From contig CANQRE010000002.1 of assembly GCA_947626175.1 (NCBI GenBank), forward strand, positions 1-38,859: 38,859 nucleotides of DNA, written 5' to 3'. The number at the start of each line of letters is the position of its first letter. The stretch's first letter is position 1. This stretch comes from an uncultured Clostridia bacterium (GTDB lineage: Bacteria > Bacillota > Clostridia > Christensenellales > UBA1242). The position numbers and the translations under genes are program-made. Under the pieces are notes generated by a model. That model saw only the letters and a program-made list of their open reading frames with translations. It was not told where the DNA came from and ran no database searches. This document shows positions 1-7,235 of this stretch, piece by piece.

Positions 1-23
1 CTTGCGATGCGACATCGCTTTGT

Positions 24-140
24 TCACACTTGCAAGCAAGTTCGCCAAGCTTGTCTTAAATCCTGCGCGTCTGCCAATTTCGCTTTCGTCCGGCATGTCA
101 TTTTATCATTGTTTTTGCCCAAAGACCGGCTAGCAAGCAT
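24..140 (-). CDS. Possible 38-residue ORF at left edge, may be non-coding
   Basis: An ATG at 140 lies 5 bases after the TATAAT box of the strong leftward promoter and opens 38 codons ending in TGA at 26-24. It begins MLASRSLGKN and is rich in Lys and Arg. A second frame starting at ATG 96 (MPDESEIGRR) stays open through the left edge and could be the N terminus of a longer gene. Neither has a Shine-Dalgarno site and neither was recognised. The patch 1-130 is clearly richer in GC than its surroundings, which also fits a structured RNA or an intergenic repeat. Only the promoter is well supported. Confidence 0.22.
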   Translation of the reverse strand: MLASRSLGKNNDKMTCRTKAKLADAQDLRQAWRTCLQV

Positions 141-145
141 TTATG

Positions 146-173
146 ATTATATCATATTTTGAAAAATTTTCAA
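146..173 (-). promoter_or_regulatory. Strong sigma-A promoter reading leftward
   Basis: On the minus strand TTGAAA (173-168) is followed 16 bases later by an extended -10, TGATATAAT (154-146). The expected transcription start is near 139-140. It drives whatever lies at the left edge of the window, away from cysS, and is separated from cysS by the cysS terminator. Confidence 0.7.
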
Positions 174-191
174 TAAATTTTCATGTTTAAA

Positions 192-216
192 CAAAAAAAG
201 GTGCTTTTTGCACCTT
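192..216 (-). terminator. Rho-independent terminator of cysS
   Basis: Read on the minus strand, AAGGTGC-AAAAA-GCACCTT (216-198) is followed by a run of T (199-192). The hairpin begins inside the cysS stop codon. Confidence 0.85.
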
Positions 217-1573
217 AATTTTTTATTATTTCATATCCTGAAGGATTATCCTTTATGGAAAAGCCAAGTTCAGTGATTTTTCCTCGAAGTTCATCGGCTT
301 TTGCATAATTTTTTTGCTGTTTTGCTTCCCATCGATCTTTTGCAAGTTGTTGAACTTCAGTTGGAATTATTTCTCCGTCAAAGTTAAATCCAAAAATTGA
401 ATTAAATTTCATAAGCAAATCATATATTTGCCTGTCTCTTGGCATTCGGAGCATTGTCCAAACAATGCCAAGTGCCTTTGGAAGATTGAGATCGTCATTT
501 ATGGCATCTTCAAAATCTTTTTCAACTTTTTTTATTTTGATTTTTGTTTTTTCATTTGATTCTTTATGCTCTTTTGCAATTGCTTTAAGACTTTTCAAGG
601 CATTTTTTGCGCTTTCCATGCCTTCCCAAGTGAAATTTTGTTGCTTTGCATAATGTGTTGTGAAAAAGAAATAACGATAGTCTTCTGGCGAATATCCACG
701 TTTTGCAAGGTCATCCAAAGTGTAAACATTACCCAAGCTTTTGCCCATTTTTCCGCCATCAACCAAAAGGTGTTCAAAGTGAACCCAGTTTTTCACAACT
801 TGATGGCCAGCGTAGCCTTCATCTTGTGCAATTTCATTTTCATGATGGATGGTTTTGTGTTCAATTCCGCCGGTGTGAATGTCAATATGATCTCCAAGAT
901 ATTTCATTCCAATTGTTGAGCATTCAATGTGCCATCCAGGATATCCTTTTCCCCAAGGGCTATCCCATTGCATGATATGCTCTTTTGGCGCTTTTATCCA
1001 AAGAGCAAAATCGGCAGGGTGGCGTTTTTCATCATCAATGTCAATTCTTGCTCCAGCCAATTTGTCGGCAATATTCATTCCGCCAAGTTTGCCATAGGCT
1101 GGAAAAGTTGCAATGTCATAATAAATTCCTTTGCTTGTTTCATAAGCATGACCATTTTCAAGCAATGTTTTGACAAAAACAATAATTTCTGGAATCACAT
1201 CGGTTGCCTTGCAAATATGTTCGGGCATGTCAATTCCAAGTTTTTTTGTTTCGGCCATAAAAATATTTGTGTAATATTCGGCAATTTCCCAAGGCGATTT
1301 ATGCTCGCGTTTTGAAGCCACAATCATTTTGTCTTCGCCCTCATCAGCATCACTGACAAGGTGGCCAACATCGGTTAGGTTCATAACGCCTTCAATTTTG
1401 TAGCCGTTATATTTCAAAACTCTGCGAAGCATATCCATAAAAAGATAAGCCCGCATATTTCCAATGTGAGGGTATGAATAAACGGTTGGACCGCAAGAAT
1501 ACATTTTGACAACGCCTTCTTCATAAGGCACGAGTTCTTCTTTTTGCCTTGTTAAAGAATTAAAAAGTTTCAT
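215..1573 (-). CDS. cysS: Cysteine--tRNA ligase
   Basis: Class I aminoacyl-tRNA synthetase that charges tRNA-Cys, cytoplasmic. The 452-residue product has the usual family length. The HIGH signature appears as HIGN (36-39) and the KMSKS loop as KMGKS (275-279). Predicted zinc ligands are C27, C218, H243 and E247, matching the family pattern. The start is the ATG at 1573, two bases after the stop of the upstream MarR-like gene. Its ribosome site (AAGGA) lies inside the end of that gene, so translation is probably coupled. The mini-RNase III gene that often follows cysS in Firmicutes is absent; a terminator follows directly. Confidence 0.97.
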   Translation of the reverse strand: MKLFNSLTRQKEELVPYEEGVVKMYSCGPTVYSYPHIGNMRAYLFMDMLRRVLKYNGYKIEGVMNLTDVGHLVSDADEGEDKMIVASKREHKSPWEIAEYYTNIFMAETKKLGIDMPEHICKATDVIPEIIVFVKTLLENGHAYETSKGIYYDIATFPAYGKLGGMNIADKLAGARIDIDDEKRHPADFALWIKAPKEHIMQWDSPWGKGYPGWHIECSTIGMKYLGDHIDIHTGGIEHKTIHHENEIAQDEGYAGHQVVKNWVHFEHLLVDGGKMGKSLGNVYTLDDLAKRGYSPEDYRYFFFTTHYAKQQNFTWEGMESAKNALKSLKAIAKEHKESNEKTKIKIKKVEKDFEDAINDDLNLPKALGIVWTMLRMPRDRQIYDLLMKFNSIFGFNFDGEIIPTEVQQLAKDRWEAKQQKNYAKADELRGKITELGFSIKDNPSGYEIIKN

Positions 1574-1574
1574 A

Positions 1575-1958
1575 TCAAATCCTTTTATTTAGGTAAGTGC
1601 AAATTTTGTCAGCAGCGTCTTCAGTTTCAATGTCTATTTGTGAAAAACTTTCTTCAAGTGAATCAAAAAAGTTTTCCAAACATTGTTTTCCCTTTTCTGT
1701 TAAAAACAACGACCGACATCGCCTGTCAACGCTTGCTTGTTTTATTTCAAGCAAACCTTCTTTTTCAAGTTGAGCAGCAAGAAGGGCAAAGTTTGATTTT
1801 TTTATTCCAAGTTTTTCAATAATCATGCTCACCGACAAATTTTCGTAAACTGAAGCATAAGAAAGCACCTTGTATTTCAAAAGTCCGCCTTCAGCGTGCT
1901 TTTTCAGCAAGTTTTCAATCAAAGTTTCAATTTCCAAAAATTTTTGTGCTATTTTCAT
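1575..1958 (-). CDS. MarR-like winged-helix regulator
   Basis: A 127-residue protein with a winged-helix fold typical of MarR-type repressors: a recognition-helix region around residues 43-65 and a basic wing at 78-91 (DRRCRSLFLTEKGK). It probably binds DNA as a dimer; the ligand is unknown. C81 in the wing could be redox-sensitive, which is only a guess. It is the first gene of a two-gene unit with cysS, with one base between stop and next start, an unusual partner for a housekeeping synthetase. No Shine-Dalgarno site precedes ATG 1958, and the promoter -10 box ends 11 bases before it, so the mRNA leader should be only about 5 bases. Confidence 0.75.
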   Translation of the reverse strand: MKIAQKFLEIETLIENLLKKHAEGGLLKYKVLSYASVYENLSVSMIIEKLGIKKSNFALLAAQLEKEGLLEIKQASVDRRCRSLFLTEKGKQCLENFFDSLEESFSQIDIETEDAADKICTYLNKRI

Positions 1959-1969
1959 AACTAATATAT

Positions 1970-1998
1970 ATTATATACATTTTTTTTGTTCGTTGCAA
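1970..1998 (-). promoter_or_regulatory. Sigma-A promoter of marR-like/cysS
   Basis: Minus strand TTGCAA (1998-1993), 17-base spacer, TATAAT (1975-1970). Eleven bases separate the -10 box from ATG 1958, so the predicted leader is very short. It is back to back with the recD2 promoter. Confidence 0.75.
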
Positions 1999-2007
1999 CT
2001 GTTTCGC

Positions 2008-2036
2008 TTGTTTTTATTTTTTTGGAATGATAAAAT
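2008..2036 (+). promoter_or_regulatory. Sigma-A promoter of recD2, predicted leaderless
   Basis: TTGTTT (2008-2013), 17-base spacer, TAAAAT (2031-2036). Only 6 bases lie between the -10 box and ATG 2043, placing the expected transcription start at or next to the start codon. Confidence 0.65.
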
Positions 2037-2042
2037 TATTAT

Positions 2043-4277
2043 ATGCAAATCGAAGGCAGTTTGGAAGAGATTATTTTTCGCAATGACGACAATGGTTACA
2101 CCGTTGCCGTGCTTTCATACAATGGCACTCCAGTAACAGTGGTGGGCAAGCTTGTTGCCGCAAATGTGGGTGAAAACTTGTCGTTGGAAGGCGAGTTTGT
2201 TCAAAACAAAAAGTTTGGATATCAGTTTGCTTTTTCAAATTATGAAATCATTCTTCCAAAAACGCTTGTTGGCATTGAAAAGTTTCTTTCTTCAGGGCTT
2301 ATCAAAGGCGTTGGAAAAGTGACAGCCAAAAACATTGTTGAAAAATTTAAAGAAGACACCTTCACAGTGATTGAAATGGCACGCGAAAGGCTTTGTGAAG
2401 TGAAAGGGGTCAGCGCAAAAAAAGCACTTGAAATCTCCGCCAAGTTCACAGAGCTGAAAAGCATTCAAAACTCGGTTATGTTTTTGCAAAATTACAACAT
2501 TTCAGTGAATATGGCGATGAAGATTTTTGAAATATATGGGGCAAAAACAGTTGAAATTGTCAAACGCAATCCTTACAAGCTTGTGGAAGATGTTGAAGGG
2601 ATTGGCTTTGCAACTGCTGACAAAATCGCTCAAAATTTGGGCATATCTTCAAGCCGTGAATTTAGGATTCGAGCAGGAATTGTTCACACCCTTCAAACAT
2701 CAACAGAAAAAAATGGCAACACTTTTCTTCCAAAAGGGATGTTGATTTCATCATCGGCAGAACTTTTGGAGCTGGACGAGCAAAATTGTGAAGACAAATT
2801 TTTGCAGGCGCTGGATGAACTTGTTGCTGACAAAAGCATTATGGATTTTTGGCATGGAAAAACTGAAGTTATCATGCTGACGAAATATTATCGATATGAA
2901 TATTCGATCGCTCAAAAATTATGCTTGCTTTGCAATGGTGTTGAGGACAAAAAACTTGATGTAAGCCGCGAAATTGCAAACTTTGAAATGCGCAACAAAA
3001 TCATTTTTCATGAAGAACAAAAAAAGGCTATTGAGCAAGCGGTGAACAGCGGCGTTTCAATCATAACTGGCGGCCCAGGAACAGGAAAAACAACAATTGT
3101 TAAATGTATTATCGAAATTTTGGGGCAAAACAAGGAAGAAGTGTTGCTTTTGGCTCCAACTGGAAGGGCAGCAAAGCGACTTTCTGACAGCACCGGGGCG
3201 GAGGCAAAAACAATTCACAGGGCTCTTGAAGTTACGGGAGATAATCCAAATGGCGGAAGGTTTTTGCACAATGAAAACAACACACTCAAAGTCAACGCTG
3301 TGATTGTTGATGAAGTCAGCATGGTGGATGTCATGCTTTTGTCAAGCCTTTTGAAAGCTCTTCCACGTGACGCAAGACTTGTGCTTGTTGGCGACAAGGA
3401 TCAACTTCCAAGTGTTGGGGCTGGAAATGTGCTTGGGGATTTGCTTAAAAGTCAAGTTTTCCCTGTGACAATGCTAACAAAAATATATCGTCAAAGTGAT
3501 GAAAGCCTGATCATTTCCAATGCGCACATGATAAACAGCGGCGTTATGCCAATCATTGACAACAAATCAAAGGATTTCTTTTTTGAGCAAAAATCGGATT
3601 TAAATGAAATCCATCAAACAATAATAAACATGGTCACAACCAGAATTCCAAGCTTTTTAAACATTTCTTCGCAGCAAATTCAAGTGCTTGCTCCGCTTAA
3701 GGCAGGGGTGTGTGGAATAGACAATCTAAATCGCACCCTTCAGCAAATATTAAATCCACCTTCACAGCGAAAGGCTGAAATTGTTGTTGGGTCAACAATA
3801 TTCCGTGAAGGCGACAAAGTTATGCAAACATCAAATGATTATGACCTTGTTTGGGAGCGCAAAACAAAATTCACGGTTGAGCAGGGCGAAGGCGTTTTTA
3901 ATGGGGACATTGGCAAAATTGAAATGATAGATTTTCAAACTGGCGAAACTGTTGTTATGTTTGAAGACGGAAGAAGATGTGTTTATGCTCGAACTGATGT
4001 TGGCGAACTTTCGCTTGCCTATGCAATCACAATTCACAAAAGTCAAGGCTCTGAATTTGATGTGGTTGTGATTCCAATAATTGCTGGAACAAGTTTGATT
4101 TTGACAAGAAATTTGATTTACACAGCAGTGACACGTGCAAAAAAGATGGTGGTGCTTGTTGGTGAAAAGAAAAATCTTAGGCGCATGGTTTCAAACAGTT
4201 ACACCGTCAAACGTTTCACACTTTTGGCGGACCTTGTCAAAGAGCAGCAAAAATCGATAAGTGAGTTGTTTAAATAA
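2043..4277 (+). CDS. recD2: RecD-like ATP-dependent helicase RecD2
   Basis: A 744-residue SF1B 5'-3' DNA helicase of the RecD2/YrrC type, acting in DNA repair and replication-fork maintenance without RecBC. The N-terminal part carries helix-hairpin-helix-like segments (GVGKVTAKNIV; GVSAKKALEI). Then come Walker A GGPGTGKTT (343-351), Walker B VIVDEVSMVD, and near the C terminus the SF1 motifs AITIHKSQGSEFD and YTAVTRAKK. The length fits the family. There is no Shine-Dalgarno site before ATG 2043 and the promoter -10 box ends 6 bases upstream, so initiation should be leaderless. A terminator follows at 4279. Confidence 0.95.
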   Translation: MQIEGSLEEIIFRNDDNGYTVAVLSYNGTPVTVVGKLVAANVGENLSLEGEFVQNKKFGYQFAFSNYEIILPKTLVGIEKFLSSGLIKGVGKVTAKNIVEKFKEDTFTVIEMARERLCEVKGVSAKKALEISAKFTELKSIQNSVMFLQNYNISVNMAMKIFEIYGAKTVEIVKRNPYKLVEDVEGIGFATADKIAQNLGISSSREFRIRAGIVHTLQTSTEKNGNTFLPKGMLISSSAELLELDEQNCEDKFLQALDELVADKSIMDFWHGKTEVIMLTKYYRYEYSIAQKLCLLCNGVEDKKLDVSREIANFEMRNKIIFHEEQKKAIEQAVNSGVSIITGGPGTGKTTIVKCIIEILGQNKEEVLLLAPTGRAAKRLSDSTGAEAKTIHRALEVTGDNPNGGRFLHNENNTLKVNAVIVDEVSMVDVMLLSSLLKALPRDARLVLVGDKDQLPSVGAGNVLGDLLKSQVFPVTMLTKIYRQSDESLIISNAHMINSGVMPIIDNKSKDFFFEQKSDLNEIHQTIINMVTTRIPSFLNISSQQIQVLAPLKAGVCGIDNLNRTLQQILNPPSQRKAEIVVGSTIFREGDKVMQTSNDYDLVWERKTKFTVEQGEGVFNGDIGKIEMIDFQTGETVVMFEDGRRCVYARTDVGELSLAYAITIHKSQGSEFDVVVIPIIAGTSLILTRNLIYTAVTRAKKMVVLVGEKKNLRRMVSNSYTVKRFTLLADLVKEQQKSISELFK

Positions 4278-4278
4278 A

Positions 4279-4308
4279 TTTGGCGCATTGTTTTGTGCCA
4301 AATTTTTT
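4279..4308 (+). terminator. Terminator after recD2
   Basis: A 9-bp stem (4279-4287 with 4294-4302, one G-T pair) around TGGCGCA/TGTGCCA is followed by six T. Confidence 0.85.
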
Positions 4309-4330
4309 GTGAAGAACGTTTTTTGAATTT

Positions 4331-4807
4331 TTGGAATATAAAATTTTTGTGATATATGACAGAAGCAAAGCATCTTTATATGCCCAAAAATTTGCTCTTT
4401 CTCCAAATCCAAATTATTATTTTTTTGGCGAAATAGGTGGTGACTGCACAAATTTTGTAAGCCAATGCTTGCATGCTGGCGGATTTAAGATGATATATGG
4501 CAATTTTGATGGATGGTTTTATGTAAGTCCTGATTTTCGCTCGGCAAGTTGGAGTGGGGTCAGCTTTTTTCGCAAATTTTTGCTGGACGATGTCAATTTT
4601 CCAAAAGGTGAAATCGTTGATGAAAAGGACATTGAAGTGGGGGATGTTGTGTTTTTGTTTGATGGCGAAAAATATTATCACACATTGATTGTTTCGCAAA
4701 TTCAAAATGGCGAAATCTTTGTTTGCGCGCATTCATCCGCGGCTTTAAATCGCCCCCTTAAATCCTATTTCCCAGTCAAATTTGAATTTGTTCACATTTA
4801 TTCTTAA
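4331..4807 (+). CDS. Amidase-domain protein (PF12671-like), Cys-His type
   Basis: 158 residues that look like a stand-alone 'putative amidase domain' (Amidase_6). The hallmark GGDCTNFVSQ is at 36-45, giving a predicted nucleophile C39, with H117 (YYHTL) as likely catalytic partner. The family resembles papain-like/NlpC hydrolases and often occurs in spore or envelope proteins. There is no signal peptide, so it would act in the cytoplasm or leave by another route. The start is uncertain: TTG 4331 opens the frame, but GTG 4349 lies 6 bases after a TATAAA box (4337-4342), so a protein six residues shorter from a leaderless message is equally likely. It was named from motifs; the substrate is unknown. 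Confidence 0.75.
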   Translation: MEYKIFVIYDRSKASLYAQKFALSPNPNYYFFGEIGGDCTNFVSQCLHAGGFKMIYGNFDGWFYVSPDFRSASWSGVSFFRKFLLDDVNFPKGEIVDEKDIEVGDVVFLFDGEKYYHTLIVSQIQNGEIFVCAHSSAALNRPLKSYFPVKFEFVHIYS

Positions 4808-4814
4808 TCATACA

Positions 4815-4838
4815 GACGATAACCAATTGGTTGTCGTC
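4815..4838. promoter_or_regulatory. 24-bp palindrome upstream of XRE gene, possible operator
   Basis: Two 12-base arms centred on CCAATTGG form a near-perfect palindrome (one T/G mismatch at 4820/4833). No T-run follows, so it is a poor terminator. It lies about 20 bases upstream of the probable extended -10 box (TGGTATAT, 4857-4864) of the XRE gene and could be its operator. It could also fold as a hairpin at the 3' end of the amidase mRNA. Confidence 0.4.
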
Positions 4839-4891
4839 AATCGTTTTAATGCGTATTGGTATATATTTTTGTTATCAGTTGGAGAAAAGAG

Positions 4892-5101
4892 ATGTTCCAA
4901 AGCAAATTTCCAGAAAGGTTAAAGGAATTAAGACAGGAAAGCGGCCTAACGCTTAAAGAACTTGCAAAACATTTGCAAGTGAGTGATATTGCAATTTCAA
5001 GATGGGAAAATGGATTAAGAATCCCAAATATTGAAAATTTGGCAAACATTGCAATATTTTTTAAAGTTTCAACTGATTATTTGATTGGACTTGAAGATTA
5101 A
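4892..5101 (+). CDS. Small XRE-family helix-turn-helix regulator
   Basis: A 69-residue Cro/C1-type DNA-binding protein consisting almost only of the HTH domain. It shows LTLKELAKHLQVSDIAISRWENGLRIPN followed by the typical tail STDYLIGLED. ATG 4892 is chosen because GGAG (4881-4884) lies 7 bases upstream; an upstream TTG at 4856 would fall inside the likely -10 box. The 24-bp palindrome at 4815-4838 is a candidate autoregulatory site. Targets are unknown. It stands alone, closed by its own terminator. Confidence 0.88.
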   Translation: MFQSKFPERLKELRQESGLTLKELAKHLQVSDIAISRWENGLRIPNIENLANIAIFFKVSTDYLIGLED

Positions 5102-5126
5102 ATCTCGCCTTAAAGCGAGATTTTTT
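5101..5126 (+). terminator. Terminator after XRE gene
   Basis: AATCTCGC (5101-5108) pairs with GCGAGATT (5115-5122), followed by T. It may also act weakly for the convergent lipoprotein gene, which ends at 5125. Confidence 0.8.
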
Positions 5127-5613
5127 ATTCGGCCATAAACTTAACTTTGTCAGCAATTTTAATTATGTAGTTTTGCTCGTTTGATTCAGGTGTCCATTTC
5201 ACAACAACGGTGAATTTTTTTGTTTGCTCGCTTACAAGCGGAGTGAGAACAAAATAATTCATTTGTTGATCATAAACTGTTTCCATAAAACTTCCGTTTG
5301 TGTATTGAGTGCCTTGAAAATCCAATTTGGATTTTGAAAAATCATTTATTGAGCATGGCGCAAAAATTTTAAAGCCAATTCGATTGCCTTTTTCTCTTCC
5401 CGCCGCTTCATCTTTTGGATAAAACGCAATTGTTTCGCCCTCTTTTCCAAAAGTTGCAGTGTGCGTGTTTTCGTCCCACACAAAGCTCAAGTTTCCGCCA
5501 GTGAGCGCGCTGTCACGCTCAACTTTGCCATATGGCTCATCCTTTCCACAACCAGCCACGGGAAGCATGACGGCAAACAAAAAAGCCAAAACACAAACAA
5601 GTCCTTTTTTCAT
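5125..5613 (-). CDS. Small secreted lipoprotein, function unknown
   Basis: 162 residues from ATG 5613, chosen because GGAGG lies about 5 bases upstream. The N terminus is a lipoprotein signal peptide with lipobox VAGC, so C22 would be lipidated and the protein held on the outer face of the membrane. The mature part is a short, charged, beta-rich sequence (FVWDENTHTATFGKEGETIAF; KFTVVVKWTPES) without a recognised domain. It has its own promoter at the 3' end of the symporter gene and stands alone. A longer frame reading upstream through the 21-bp tandem repeat is not the likely product. Confidence 0.75.
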   Translation of the reverse strand: MKKGLVCVLAFLFAVMLPVAGCGKDEPYGKVERDSALTGGNLSFVWDENTHTATFGKEGETIAFYPKDEAAGREKGNRIGFKIFAPCSINDFSKSKLDFQGTQYTNGSFMETVYDQQMNYFVLTPLVSEQTKKFTVVVKWTPESNEQNYIIKIADKVKFMAE

Positions 5614-5649
5614 AAATCCTCCAAACTTAGTTTGTGTTTTTTTAAAAAA

Positions 5650-5691
5650 ATTATCGAAAAAACCAAAAAAATTATCGAAAAAAACCAAAAA
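5650..5691. repeat. Two 21-bp tandem repeats
   Basis: ATTATCGAAAAAACCAAAAA is present twice head to tail (5650-5670 and 5671-5691), differing by one A shifted across the CC. Each copy contains GATAAT on the minus strand. The distal copy is the -10 box of the lipoprotein promoter, so the repeat has duplicated a -10-like element in the leader. Confidence 0.75.
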
Positions 5692-5699
5692 GATTTCAA
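5671..5699 (-). promoter_or_regulatory. Sigma-A promoter of the lipoprotein gene
   Basis: Minus strand TTGAAA (5699-5694), 17-base spacer, GATAAT (5676-5671). The -35 box overlaps the stop codon of the upstream symporter gene. Confidence 0.6.
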
Positions 5700-7147
5700 T
5701 ATTTTTGCATATTTTGCGAATTTTCCTTCAAATCTTCTGAAATTTTCATTTGCGCCTTCAAAACATCTGCCCGCTTGATTTTGTATTGTGAAAAAATCAA
5801 AATTGCGCTTGCAAGAGCAATTCCACATCCGCAAAAAACAATAATTCCAAGGCCGTTTTGCACACTTAGTGCTTGAATTGGCTGCGAGGAGTCAAATTTT
5901 ATTAGGTCAAGCAAAATTCCAATAAAGAGCATTGAAACTGAATTTGAAAGGTTGTAAGTGAAGGAATAATATCCCAAAAACGCCCCAGCCTTGCTTTCCT
6001 TTGTTCGATATTGTTCAAGGGTGACAACGTCGGCATACATGGAAATTGGCAGTGATTGCATCGCCCCCAGCCCAAGTCCGCAAACAAAAATGCAAAACAG
6101 GGCAAAGATATATATGCTTTCAAGCGGAACATATTGCCTAAACAAAAATGAAACAAGTGTCAGTCCAATTCCAAGCAGCAAAAGCGAAAGGGCGGAAATG
6201 AGCGCGCCTTTTTTGTCAATTCGCTTTGAAAGAGCCACCCAAAATGGCTGCGAAACAATTGCCCCAACAAAAAGCAAGACCAAAAGGATTGAAATTTGCG
6301 CAGTTGAAAAATGATAGCAATATGTGAACAGGTGCATTCCAACTCCTGTCAAAAAGGACGAAGCAATTTGTGCGGTGGAATAACCTGCAATGATTGCTGC
6401 AAAACCGGGATGTTTGAAAACTTCAAAGTAGCCAAGTAAAAGTTTTTTTAGCGAGTGTTTTTCTTTGGGCGGAGGCGGAGCGTAAGAAACAAATTTTCTA
6501 ACTCTGTGCAAGTTGCCAAAAATGGTTATCATTCCAAACAAAATCATGAGCAGAGAGTTTATGATTGCAAGCGTGACAAATCCACCTTGATTTGCCGAAG
6601 AAGCATTTTCGCCAAGAGCAAGTGAAGGCATGATGAAAAACATCAAAACGCTTGGCAAAATCATTCCGAAAATGTTGAAAGTTGTTTTGAATGATTGAAC
6701 TTTGGACTGTTCGTTGTAGTCAGGGGCAATGTCAATTGCAAGAGCAGAAAAAGGGGTTGCCCAAAATGTGTTTGCAGTTTCAAGCAGCAGCAAAAACACG
6801 AGCAGCCACAAAAACATTGAAAATTGATTGCCTTTTGGCATGCTCCACAGCAAAATATTGCACGCCGCAATAAAAAAGATTGCAAAAATCATAAATTTCA
6901 ATCTTTTGCCCCAAGGTCCGTTTTTTGATCGGTCGGAAATTTGCCCCACAAGCGGATCGCTTATGCCATCCCAAAGCGAAGCAACTCCAATTGCAATTCC
7001 AACCAAAAAGCCTTTCAGTCCCATGATTGACGTGCAAAAAAACATAAGGAAGGAGCCAATTGTTTGTCCAATACTGTTGTAGCCAAGGCCGCCCATTCCG
7101 TATGTGAGCTTGTTGAAAAATGGAAGATTTGTTCGCGATTTTTTCAC
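5696..7147 (-). CDS. GPH-family sugar:cation symporter (MFS)
   Basis: A 483-residue, roughly 12-helix membrane protein of the glycoside-pentoside-hexuronide:cation symporter family (MelB-like). The family motif follows helix 2: DGISDPLVGQISDRSKNG (60-77), with a basic stretch after it. The central loop (APPPPKEKHSLKKLL) separates the two six-helix halves. It probably imports a glycoside or hexuronide with Na+ or H+; the substrate cannot be read from sequence and no glycosidase lies beside it. The start is GTG 7147, fitting the family N terminus (NKLTYGMGGLGYN). No clear Shine-Dalgarno site or promoter was seen. It is divergent from the GtrA-ASCH gene. Confidence 0.9.
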   Translation of the reverse strand: MKKSRTNLPFFNKLTYGMGGLGYNSIGQTIGSFLMFFCTSIMGLKGFLVGIAIGVASLWDGISDPLVGQISDRSKNGPWGKRLKFMIFAIFFIAACNILLWSMPKGNQFSMFLWLLVFLLLLETANTFWATPFSALAIDIAPDYNEQSKVQSFKTTFNIFGMILPSVLMFFIMPSLALGENASSANQGGFVTLAIINSLLMILFGMITIFGNLHRVRKFVSYAPPPPKEKHSLKKLLLGYFEVFKHPGFAAIIAGYSTAQIASSFLTGVGMHLFTYCYHFSTAQISILLVLLFVGAIVSQPFWVALSKRIDKKGALISALSLLLLGIGLTLVSFLFRQYVPLESIYIFALFCIFVCGLGLGAMQSLPISMYADVVTLEQYRTKESKAGAFLGYYSFTYNLSNSVSMLFIGILLDLIKFDSSQPIQALSVQNGLGIIVFCGCGIALASAILIFSQYKIKRADVLKAQMKISEDLKENSQNMQKY

Positions 7148-7219
7148 AAAATAACTTATGCTTGAACTGCAAAAAAAAGGACGAAGGCGTTTAAATTGTT
7201 TTTAAAATGATTTTATATA

Positions 7220-7228
7220 TGATATAAT
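7220..7228 (+). promoter_or_regulatory. Extended -10 promoter of GtrA-ASCH gene, predicted leaderless
   Basis: TGATATAAT (7220-7228). The -10 box overlaps the upstream in-frame ATG (7227), ruling that start out, and ends 7 bases before ATG 7236. Confidence 0.65.
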
Positions 7229-7235
7229 GTCTAAC

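Noticed and set aside
465..1315. Several plus-strand frames of 60-128 codons over cysS
   Set aside because: All are antisense to a clear housekeeping gene and lack ribosome sites.
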